Shown in pieces: positions 46,862-54,356 of a stretch of 64,000 nucleotides of DNA. Every line of letters begins with the position of its first letter. Positions within the stretch are counted from its first letter, which is position 1. The notes under the pieces were generated by a model that searched no databases, had not been told where the DNA came from, and saw nothing but the letters and a program-made list of their open reading frames with translations. The DNA comes from Pseudoxanthomonas sp. Root65 (lineage in GTDB: Bacteria; Pseudomonadota; Gammaproteobacteria; Xanthomonadales; Xanthomonadaceae), in contig NZ_LMHA01000002.1 of the NCBI RefSeq assembly GCF_001427635.1, positions 62,001 to 126,000 on the forward strand. Reading direction: 5' to 3'. A program made the translations under genes and the position numbers.

Positions 46862-47650
46862 TCATCCCGCGCATGCGCGTACCAGCGGCGTCGCCAACGC
46901 GGCCTGCAGCGCCTGCGTCGTGGCGGGTGCCGCCGGCTGCGGAAACACGATGCGCACATCCTGGTGCCGGCCCTTGCTGTCGCGGATCGTGGCGATGCCG
47001 GCGAATTCCAGCAGGCGCTGGTCGGCGTTGGCGTAGGTCAGCTGCATGGTCGGGGCGACGAAGCCGTACCAACGGTCCAGCTTCATCGACATGCGCTGGG
47101 CGGGAGTACCGTTCCAGCGCACCACCGGCCCGGGGTCCAGCTTCACCGGGACGAACGCGAAGCGGCTGGGCAGCAGGAACGGCTGGGTCACGTCGCGCCC
47201 TGCACGCAACGCGTCCCAGTGCAGGCGCACGCTGGCGTCGAAGCCGGCATCGATCACCGCGCCTGCCGGCATCGGCACCACCTGTTCCCGGGTGCGGGCA
47301 TCGGACGTTTCCCTGACGTACACCACGCGTCCCCGCTCGCTGCTGCGGACGCCTTCCCGGTAACCGTCGCGGGCATCCTCGAAGTCGAAATCCGGGGCTT
47401 GCGCGGCGCCACGTTCCACCACGGTCTTGCGCGCGAACGCGCGGCCATCCGGGCAGCGGTAGAGCACCAGGCGCCGGGCCGCGCCATCCTGCCGGTACCG
47501 CCAGTGCGACTCGCGGTACACCACGGCCTCGCTCTTGCGTGCGTAGGCCGTGGCCTCCTGACGCAGGATGTCCGCGTTCGCCAGCGCGAGGGGGCTGGCC
47601 AGGGTCAGGACGGCCGACAGGAGCAGGGTGGACGGCGTGCGGTCGGTCAT
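46862..47650 (-). CDS. Exported protein of unknown function in the sigma-ChrR regulon
   Basis: A 262-residue protein with a signal peptide (1-24, ending LALA). The mature part has [63 protein letters not shown] and [15 protein letters not shown]. Two cysteines (in YRCPDG and near the C-terminus) may pair. I recognise no domain. It has its own copy of the sigma-type promoter, divergent from that of the sigma factor gene, and ends 12 bases before the promoter of the lipid operon on the same strand, so it is a probable regulon member. Confidence 0.7.
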   Translation of the reverse strand: MTDRTPSTLLLSAVLTLASPLALANADILRQEATAYARKSEAVVYRESHWRYRQDGAARRLVLYRCPDGRAFARKTVVERGAAQAPDFDFEDARDGYREGVRSSERGRVVYVRETSDARTREQVVPMPAGAVIDAGFDASVRLHWDALRAGRDVTQPFLLPSRFAFVPVKLDPGPVVRWNGTPAQRMSMKLDRWYGFVAPTMQLTYANADQRLLEFAGIATIRDSKGRHQDVRIVFPQPAAPATTQALQAALATPLVRACAG

Positions 47651-47680
47651 GGCGTGGACGCATTCATTTAGACCGGCAGG

Positions 47681-47708
47681 CATACGCGGCCCGGCCGCGG
47701 ACGGATGC
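47681..47708 (-). promoter_or_regulatory. ECF sigma promoter of the unknown exported protein
   Basis: On the minus strand: -35 GCATCC (47703-47708), 16 bases, -10 CGTATG (47681-47686). The start codon of the 262-residue protein lies 31 bases downstream. Confidence 0.8.
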
Positions 47709-47730
47709 GCCGGCACCCGGGCGGGACACT

Positions 47731-47758
47731 GCATCCGAAGCCCGGTCATCTTCGTAGA
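47731..47758 (+). promoter_or_regulatory. ECF sigma autoregulatory promoter
   Basis: -35 GCATCC (47731-47736), 16 bases, -10 CGTAGA (47753-47758), about 38 bases ahead of the sigma factor start. Its -35 lies 22 bases from that of the divergent promoter. Matches the ECF11-type pattern (TGATCC, 16 bases, CGTA) as I know it from the RpoE-ChrR literature. Confidence 0.82.
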
Positions 47759-47795
47759 GGCCGCCATCACGAGCCGCAACCGGACCTGGCTTACC

Positions 47796-48422
47796 ATGCC
47801 CACCGACCTCACAAGGAGACCGTCGCCCCTGCGGGCGGCCCGGCCCGTGTCCACGCCCATCCCCGTCACGCGCGACGTCCACGACTGGACCGGCGACATG
47901 CTTGCGGTCGCCCGGCAGCGCTGCCGTGGCAGCTTCATGCGTATCTACGACCACTTCATGCCGCGGCTGTGCCTGTATCTGCGCGGCTTGGGCAGCCCCG
48001 AAGCGGTGGCCGAGGAACTGGCGCAGGAAGCGCTGCTGCGGCTGTGGCAGCGGGCCGACATGTACGACCCGCAGCAGGGCGCGGTGTCCACCTGGCTGTT
48101 CCGCATCGGCCGCAACCTGCATATCGACCGCGTGCGGCGCGAGCCGGGCTGGGTGCAGATCCTGGAGGACGGCGGCCCGGCGAGCGACGAGGAACTGGCG
48201 CGGCCGTTCACCTCGGCCGAGGACCATGCCGAGCATGCCCACCTGCAGCGCCGCATCGAGGATCTTCCTGCCGTGCAGGCGCGGCTGATGCGCATGTCGT
48301 ACTTCGAAGCCAAGAGCCACCAGGAAATCGCCGACGAGCTGCAGATGCCGCTGGGCACCGTGAAGTCGCACCTGCGCCGCGCCTTCCTGCGGCTGCAGGG
48401 CCAAGTAAGAGGTCAATCGTGA
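47796..48422 (+). CDS. rpoE: ECF sigma factor, RpoE/ECF11 type
   Basis: A 208-residue sigma factor. Region 2: FMRIYDHFMPRLCLYLRGLG ... ALLRLWQRADMYDPQQGAVSTWLFRIGRNLHIDRVRRE; region 4: LPAVQARLMRMSYFEAKSHQEIADELQMPLGTVKSHLRRAFLRL. It overlaps a ChrR-like anti-sigma gene by four bases, the standard arrangement. The ATG used gives a long basic leader; an AAGGAG lies inside the first codons, so the true start may be further in. Predicted to direct transcription of itself, the 262-residue protein and the lipid operon. Confidence 0.92.
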   Translation: MPTDLTRRPSPLRAARPVSTPIPVTRDVHDWTGDMLAVARQRCRGSFMRIYDHFMPRLCLYLRGLGSPEAVAEELAQEALLRLWQRADMYDPQQGAVSTWLFRIGRNLHIDRVRREPGWVQILEDGGPASDEELARPFTSAEDHAEHAHLQRRIEDLPAVQARLMRMSYFEAKSHQEIADELQMPLGTVKSHLRRAFLRLQGQVRGQS

Positions 48423-49090
48423 ACCCGCACCATCATCTCGATCCTTCCACCGTGGTCAGCTACGCCGCCGGCGCGCTGGCGGTCGAAGTGGCGATCGTGG
48501 CCGCCACCCATCTGGAGACCTGCGCGCACTGCCGCGCGAGGGTAGACGAGGCCGAGCGCTTCGGCGGCCAACTGGTCGAACAGCAGCAGCCCGTCGTCGC
48601 CGATCCGGCGCGGCAGGCCAGCTTGCGCGCATCCATCCTCGACCGTCTGGACGAGGCGCCCGCACCGGCGTCGGCACCTCTCCCGCGCGGCGCACCGTAC
48701 GAGGACGACGACCGCCTGCCCGCGCCGCTGCATCCCTACTTCGGCGCCTCCTACCGCGCGCTCAAGTGGCGCTGGATGGCACCCGGCGTGCATTGCATCC
48801 GCGCGCCCAACACCAAGGCCGGCACGCTGCTGCTGTTGAAGATCGGCCCGGGCCGCAGCATGCCCGTGCACAGCCATGGCGGCACCGAGCTCACCCAGAT
48901 CCTGCGCGGCGCCTATCACGACGCGCTGGGCCACTTCGCACCGGGCGACGTCGCCGACCTCGACAGCGACGTCGAACACCAGCCGGTCACCGTGCCAGGT
49001 ACCGCCTGCATCTGCGTGTCGGCCCTCGACGCGCCGCTGCGCTTCCCCGGGTGGTTCGCGCGCAAGCTGCAGCCGCTGTTCAAGCTGTAG
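48419..49090 (+). CDS. chrR: ChrR-like zinc anti-sigma factor (cupin)
   Basis: A 223-residue cytosolic anti-sigma factor. N-terminal zinc-binding domain: His near residues 4-6 and HLETCAHC (His31, Cys35, Cys38), which holds the sigma factor inactive. C-terminal cupin metal site: His151, His153, Glu157 and His187, with the same spacing (+2, +6, +36) as ChrR of Rhodobacter sphaeroides (141, 143, 147, 177 as I recall). In ChrR this cupin is needed to sense singlet oxygen. Starts at GTG overlapping the sigma factor stop, with AGAGG upstream. Confidence 0.93.
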   Translation: MNPHHHLDPSTVVSYAAGALAVEVAIVAATHLETCAHCRARVDEAERFGGQLVEQQQPVVADPARQASLRASILDRLDEAPAPASAPLPRGAPYEDDDRLPAPLHPYFGASYRALKWRWMAPGVHCIRAPNTKAGTLLLLKIGPGRSMPVHSHGGTELTQILRGAYHDALGHFAPGDVADLDSDVEHQPVTVPGTACICVSALDAPLRFPGWFARKLQPLFKL

Positions 49091-49164
49091 GCGCACGAGC
49101 CGGCGTCTTGCCGGAATCGCCCTGATCGCCTAGCGTCTGCACAGCGAAGCAAGGAGTGCGGGCG

Positions 49165-50529
49165 ATGAAGGCGCAGGGATGGCGGGGGTGGATGCGTAGC
49201 GTGGTTGTACTGATCGGGATAACCGCATCCGCGGCCGCAGTGGCCGCGCCGCCATGGTCGAGCATCGGTGACCGTATGCACTATGTGCTCGAGGGTGGCG
49301 GCGATGCGCTTTCGGAAGCAGGGGCATCGCTCACGGTGCAATCGACACCGGGCGACACCAGCGGCTTCGGTGGGGCGGCTGCCGTCATCGAGGCCGCGCC
49401 TTACCGGCAGAAGCGGGTCCGCCTGTCGGGCATGATCAGTACGAAAGACGTCGCCGGCAGCGCGGGCCTGTGGCTGCGTGCAGACGCTGCGTCGGGTTCG
49501 GTGTCGTTCGCCAACAGCCAGCGAACGCCGGTGTCCGGCAATGCGGACGCGCAGCTGCGCGAGATCGAGATCTACGTCCCCGCCCATGCCGACAAGTTGC
49601 TGGTTGGCCCGCTGTTGGTTGGCAAGGGACGCATGACGGTCCGTGCCCTGCGTCTGGTCGTGGCGCCTGCGTCCCCCGACGACGAGGTGCCGCCGACCCG
49701 TATCGTGGATGAAGCGGTCCGGTTGATCCGGGCCCACGCACTGAATGCCGAACGCATCGAATGGCACGAGGAGCAGGCCGACATCGCGCGGCAGATGGAG
49801 CAGGTACACACCGCCGAGGCCGCCTATGCGGTGATCGGGCAGGTGCTCGCCAAACTGGGTGACCGCCACAGCGGCCTGCTGCCGCCACGGGACTTCCAGC
49901 GGTTTTCCTCGGAGGGCAAGCCGTCTTTCACGCCAGTCGTAGAGGTGCGCGAGCGCGTGGGCATCGTGTCGGTTCCGGCGTTCTCCGGGACCGAAAAGAC
50001 GGCGGCCGCGGCGTTCGCGAATGAGCTTGCCGGACTGATTGCCGCCCGCGCGGGGCAGGCGTCCTGCGGTTGGGTCGTCGATCTGCGCGGCAACCGGGGT
50101 GGCAGCATGTGGCCGATGCTGTCCGGCTTGTATCCCTTGCTGGGTCACGCGACGCCCGGCTACTTCCGCGATCGGGATGGCCGACAGAACGCGTGGAAAC
50201 TCGCGTCTCCCGGCGTGTCGATACCCGACCTGTCCGCGGCCCCTGTCGTGGTGGTCACGGGCGGAAAGACGGCCAGTTCCGGCGAGGCCGTGGCGATTGC
50301 GTTCCGCGGGCGTCCGAAGGCGCGCAGCGTCGGATAACCCACGTTCGGTGTCAGTACCAGCAACGGCATGTACCCGTTGCCTGGCGGAGCACGCCTCAAG
50401 TTGACCGACGCGCGTTTCGTCGACAGGACGGGGCAGGCGTACGGTGACGCCGTCGTGCCCGACGAGGTGGTGCCGGAAGATGAGGCGGTCGCCCATGCCG
50501 TCGCATCCCTGGCGGGCTGCGCGCCCTGA
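49165..50529 (+). pseudogene. Exported S41-family peptidase gene interrupted by an in-frame TAA
   Basis: Codon 391 (50335-50337) is TAA. The same frame then continues for 63 codons as good S41 sequence (PTFGVSTSNGMYPLPGGARL, then DRTGQAYGDAVVPDE) to a natural TGA at 50527-50529. Upstream are signal peptide, tail-specific-protease core (GWVVDLRGNRGGSMWPML) and the serine motif KTASSGEAVAIAF about 20 residues before the TAA. A family Q/E/A-P-T-(F/Y)-G step is expected at that codon, so one base change (for example CAA to TAA) explains it. AAGGAG lies upstream of the ATG. Nearly intact: either a recent nonsense mutation or a sequencing error. Confidence 0.85.
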
Positions 50530-50768
50530 GGACTTTCCGGCTTGTGCTCGGCAGCGGAGGGGTCGTGAAGGTCTCCGGAATGGCTGAATCCAAACCGCTG
50601 GCGTCGGCGTAGAAGCTCGACAGATCATCCAGACTCGGGTCCCCGATGGCTTTCTTCGGCCGCGATCAGGACAGCCCTGCCTTCCTGATGTCCGCAACGG
50701 CGCTGGTCCAGGCGAAGGCTTCACGCGTCCGTCTCATCGTCTGAGCGACTGCCCGATAAGATGACCCC

Positions 50769-52022
50769 ATGCAACTGAAAGACAAGCTCGCCATCCTCGC
50801 CGATGCGGCCAAATACGACGCCTCGTGTGCGTCCAGTGGCGCGGGCAAGCGGCATTCGCTGGGCAAGGGCGGCATCGGCAGTACCGAGGGCATGGGTATC
50901 TGCCATTCGTACACGCCCGATGGGCGGTGCGTGTCGTTGCTGAAAATCCTGCTCACCAACTTCTGCATCTACGACTGCGCCTACTGCGTCAACCGCGTGT
51001 CCAGCAACGTGCCGCGGGCCCGCTTCGCCACCGCCGAAGTCGTGCGGCTGACGCTGGAGTTCTACAAGCGCAACTACATCGAAGGCCTGTTCCTCTCCAG
51101 CGGCATCATCCGCAACGGCGACTACACCATGGAGCAGATGGTCGAGGTCGCGCGCAGCCTGCGCGAGGACCATCGTTTCGCTGGCTACATCCACCTGAAG
51201 ACCATTCCCGAGGCCTCGCCGGAACTGCTCGCCGCCGCCGGCCGCTACGCCGACCGCCTGAGCATCAATGTCGAACTTCCGACGGAAGCCGGCCTGAAGC
51301 AGCTGGCGCCGCAGAAGCAGGCGCAGGGCATCCGCGATGCGATGGGCGAACTGAGCTGGCGTATCCAGGCGGCCAAGCCGGAGAAGAAGGAAGCCCAGCA
51401 GCCCAAGCGCAAGCGCCCGCCGAAGTTCGCGCCGGCAGGGCAGAGCACGCAGATGATCGTCGGTGCCGATGCCGCCGACGACCGCGCCATCCTGACCAGC
51501 AGCGACGCGCTGTACCGCCAGTTCCGCATGCGGCGCGTGTACTACTCGGCCTTCAGTCCCATCCCCGACGCCTCGACGCAGCTGCCCTTGCGCGCGCCGC
51601 CGCTGCAGCGCGAGCACCGCCTGTACCAGGCCGACTGGCTGCTGCGCTTCTACGGCTTCGACGTGAAGGAAATCGTCGACGAGGGCGGGTCGCAGGACGG
51701 CATGCTGGACCTGGACATCGATCCGAAGCTGGCGTGGGCGCTGCGGCATCCCGACCGGTTCCCGGTCGACCTCAACACCGCGCCGCGCGAGATGCTGCTG
51801 CGCGTACCGGGCCTGGGTGCGCGCAACGTGCAGCGTATCGTCGATTCGCGGCGTCAGGGGCGGTTGCGTGTGGCCGATCTGGTGCGCCTGCGGGCGCCGC
51901 TGCAGAAACTGCTGCCGTTCGTCGTGCTGCTCGACCACCACCCTCGCCAGCGCCTGGACGATACGGAGCGGCTGCGGCGCGAGCTGGCGCCGGCGCCGCG
52001 TCAGGCGGACCTGTTCGGCTGA
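50769..52022 (+). CDS. Radical SAM protein, putative DNA modification/repair (TIGR03916 type)
   Basis: A 417-residue radical SAM enzyme. The [4Fe-4S] cysteines are Cys66, Cys70 and Cys73 (CIYDCAYC), preceded by LLKILLTNFCIYDC. A C-terminal helix-hairpin-helix (LNTAPREMLLRVPGLGARNVQRIV) suggests DNA binding. This family is distantly related to spore photoproduct lyase and is nearly always paired with a DUF4130 protein, as here 8 bases downstream. The reaction is unknown. Confidence 0.92.
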   Translation: MQLKDKLAILADAAKYDASCASSGAGKRHSLGKGGIGSTEGMGICHSYTPDGRCVSLLKILLTNFCIYDCAYCVNRVSSNVPRARFATAEVVRLTLEFYKRNYIEGLFLSSGIIRNGDYTMEQMVEVARSLREDHRFAGYIHLKTIPEASPELLAAAGRYADRLSINVELPTEAGLKQLAPQKQAQGIRDAMGELSWRIQAAKPEKKEAQQPKRKRPPKFAPAGQSTQMIVGADAADDRAILTSSDALYRQFRMRRVYYSAFSPIPDASTQLPLRAPPLQREHRLYQADWLLRFYGFDVKEIVDEGGSQDGMLDLDIDPKLAWALRHPDRFPVDLNTAPREMLLRVPGLGARNVQRIVDSRRQGRLRVADLVRLRAPLQKLLPFVVLLDHHPRQRLDDTERLRRELAPAPRQADLFG

Positions 52023-52030
52023 GGCACGGG

Positions 52031-52852
52031 ATGTTCCGCGCGACGGTGACGCCGGGGTGGGATCTCGATGCCTGGCGCGCGCAGGCACGTCATGCCTGGG
52101 AAGCGGAACTGCCGCCGGAATCCGTCGAATGGCAGGCCGATGCGCAGGGCGAACTGCTCGCGGCTGCGGCCGTCACGGATCAACCCGGCCGTCGCCAGGG
52201 TTTGTCGGTGCCCGCGGAGTTCATGGCGTTCGCGGGATCCGTGCTATGCCATCGCGATGCTGGCCGGCATGCCTTGCTGTACCGGTTGCTGTGGCGGATC
52301 GGCAACGGCGAGCGCGCGTTGCTGGACCGCGCCACCGATGCCGACGTGCACCGCGCCACGCGCTGGGCGCAAGCGGTGCGCCGCGACACGCACAAGATGA
52401 AGGCGTTCGTGCGCTTCCGACAGGTGGACGGCGAAGACAATACCTACATCGCCTGGTTCGAGCCGGACCACTACATCGTCGATCGCGTCGCGCCGTTCTT
52501 CATGCGCCGCTTCGCCGGCATGCGCTGGGCGATCCTCACGCCCTATCGCAGCGTGCAATGGGACGGCACCGACCTGTGGGCGGGCGAGGGCGCGCAACGA
52601 TCCGATGCGCCGGCCGACGATGCCGAGGACGCACTGTGGCGGACCTACTACGCCAACATCTTCAATCCCGCGCGCCTCAATACGCGGATGATGCGGCAAG
52701 AGATGCCGCAGAAGTACTGGAAACATCTGCCCGAAGCGCACCTGCTGCCCGACCTGATCCGCGAGGCCGGCCGCCGCGTGCGCGAGATGGACGAACGCGA
52801 GGCGCAGGCGCCGCGGCGGCGCATCCCGGCACGCAAGCCGCCTGCGCCATGA
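52031..52852 (+). CDS. DUF4130 DNA-metabolism protein (TIGR03915 type), partner of the radical SAM protein
   Basis: A 273-residue protein with the DUF4130 layout: early HALLYRLLWRIGNGERALLD, then ATRWAQAVRRDTHKMKAFVRF, HYIVDRVAPFFMRRFAGMRWAILTPYRSVQWDG and MRQEMPQKYWKHLPEAHLLP near the end. It lacks the UdgX-like uracil-DNA-glycosylase domain that is fused to DUF4130 in some bacteria. The C-terminal 25 residues are basic and may contact nucleic acid. Coupled to the radical SAM gene. Confidence 0.92.
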   Translation: MFRATVTPGWDLDAWRAQARHAWEAELPPESVEWQADAQGELLAAAAVTDQPGRRQGLSVPAEFMAFAGSVLCHRDAGRHALLYRLLWRIGNGERALLDRATDADVHRATRWAQAVRRDTHKMKAFVRFRQVDGEDNTYIAWFEPDHYIVDRVAPFFMRRFAGMRWAILTPYRSVQWDGTDLWAGEGAQRSDAPADDAEDALWRTYYANIFNPARLNTRMMRQEMPQKYWKHLPEAHLLPDLIREAGRRVREMDEREAQAPRRRIPARKPPAP

Positions 52853-52873
52853 AGGCGGCGCCGTCGCGCTGCC

Positions 52874-53887
52874 TCAGTCCAGGCCCGGCAAGGGCGCGTC
52901 GCGATGCACCAGGTTTTCCCGGCGCAGGTCGTGCCAGAAATCGACAGGCACGTGTTCCTGCAGCGCGGCGCGGTCTTCGGCGATGCGTTCGGGCCGGCTC
53001 GCGCCGGGAATGACCGCGGCCACGGCCGGATTCGCCAGCGCGAACTGCAGGCCGGCAGCCTTCATGCTGGTGCCGTAACGGTCCGCAAGCGCCTTGATGC
53101 GCGCGACCTTGTCGAGGATCTGCGGCGTGGCCGGCGCGTACTCGAAGTTCGGCCCGCCGACCAGCGCACCGGAACTGTAGGGACCGCCCACCACGATGCC
53201 CAGGCCGCGCGCGGTCGCCGTCGGCATCAGGCGCTGCAGCGCACGCGCATGGTCCAGCAGCGTATAGCGGCCGGCGAGCAGGAAGCCATCCGGCCGCGGT
53301 TCTTCCAGCTCCATCAGCAGTTCGATCGGCTCGACGCGGTTCACGCCCAGGCCCCAGGCCTTGATCACGCCCTCGTCGCGCAGCCGGTCCAGCGCCCTGA
53401 ACGCGCCGGTGCGCGCCTGCTCGAACATCGACAGCCAGGCATCGCCATAGAAATCCTGGGCCACGTCGTGCACCCAGGCGATCTCGATGCGGTCGGTCTT
53501 CAGGCGCTTCAGGCTGTCCTCGATCGAGCGCAGCGTGGCATCGTAGGTGTAGTCGTTGACGATCTTGTTGGGGCGGCCGTGCTTGAACACGTCGCCCTTC
53601 TCGCCGAGATCGCGCGCGTCGGCGTCTTCCACCTCGTCCAGCACCAGGCGGCCCACCTTGGTGCTGATGACGTAGGCATCGCGCGGCTTGTCGGCGAGCG
53701 CCTCGCCCATGCGGATTTCCGCCAGGCCGGCGCCATAGAAGGGGGCGTTGTCGAAGTAGCGGATGCCGTCGTTCCAAGCGGCGTCGACGGTGGCGCGGGC
53801 CTCCGCTTCGGGGATGTCGCGGAACATGTTGCCGAGCGGCGCGGTACCGAAGCCGAGTTTGCCGGGGAGCAGGTCGTGGAGGGACAT
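52874..53887 (-). CDS. Aldo/keto reductase
   Basis: A 337-residue NADP-dependent oxidoreductase. Catalytic tetrad: Asp46 and Tyr51 (RYFDNAPFYGAG), Lys77 (VISTKVGRL) and His in IAWVHDV. The pattern is that of the D-threo-aldose/fucose dehydrogenase and pyridoxal dehydrogenase branch; substrate not determinable. It converges with the DUF4130 gene over a 21-base gap, with a 5' flank free of genes. Confidence 0.88.
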   Translation of the reverse strand: MSLHDLLPGKLGFGTAPLGNMFRDIPEAEARATVDAAWNDGIRYFDNAPFYGAGLAEIRMGEALADKPRDAYVISTKVGRLVLDEVEDADARDLGEKGDVFKHGRPNKIVNDYTYDATLRSIEDSLKRLKTDRIEIAWVHDVAQDFYGDAWLSMFEQARTGAFRALDRLRDEGVIKAWGLGVNRVEPIELLMELEEPRPDGFLLAGRYTLLDHARALQRLMPTATARGLGIVVGGPYSSGALVGGPNFEYAPATPQILDKVARIKALADRYGTSMKAAGLQFALANPAVAAVIPGASRPERIAEDRAALQEHVPVDFWHDLRRENLVHRDAPLPGLD

Positions 53888-54356
53888 GGGGACTCCTGTG
53901 CTGGCGGGTTCTGGGGAGCGTTTTACCCGAGCGCGCGATGCGTTGGCGTGACGAGTCGGCGTGCGGCCATCGTGGCGCCGTCCGGGTCCCGCCAGGCACG
54001 CTGCGCACCGGCCTGTTCCAGTCCCTGAAAAGCAGGGGACGCGGCGCGAGTCGCCGTGTCAGTGACGCAAGTGCTGTCGCTCTCGGAACGGGTGGCGGCG
54101 AGAGGCTACCGGGCCAGCCTGCCGACCCTGATCTGCGCGGAGCTCGCGCGATCCGCGGCTGAAGATGCCGCCGGCACCGATGGACCTGGACACGTGTCCG
54201 CTGGGAACGGCGCGGCACGTGCGCTAACGCCACCATTCCGGCTACGCGTAGAAGTGTGCGCGGGTCGCGGAGACGTCGGACGAGGTCGCGCAGGGCGCGA
54301 CCCCGGGTTGATCGGGAAGCCGGCGTCCGGGCAGGACACCGGCCTCCATCGATCGG
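53888..54356. other. Gene-free stretch of 469 bases
   Basis: Lies between the start of the aldo/keto reductase gene and the end of the TonB receptor gene (both minus strand). Short open readings exist but none resembles a protein. A CCGG-rich hairpin (GCCGGCGTCC ... GACACCGGC) near 54318-54345 may help terminate the upstream unit. No promoter is obvious. Confidence 0.5.

Noticed and set aside
50530..50768. Possible gene remnant between the S41 gene and the radical SAM gene
   Set aside because: Short open readings on both strands (one reads MAFFGRDQDSPAFLMSATAL) but no family resemblance; left unannotated.
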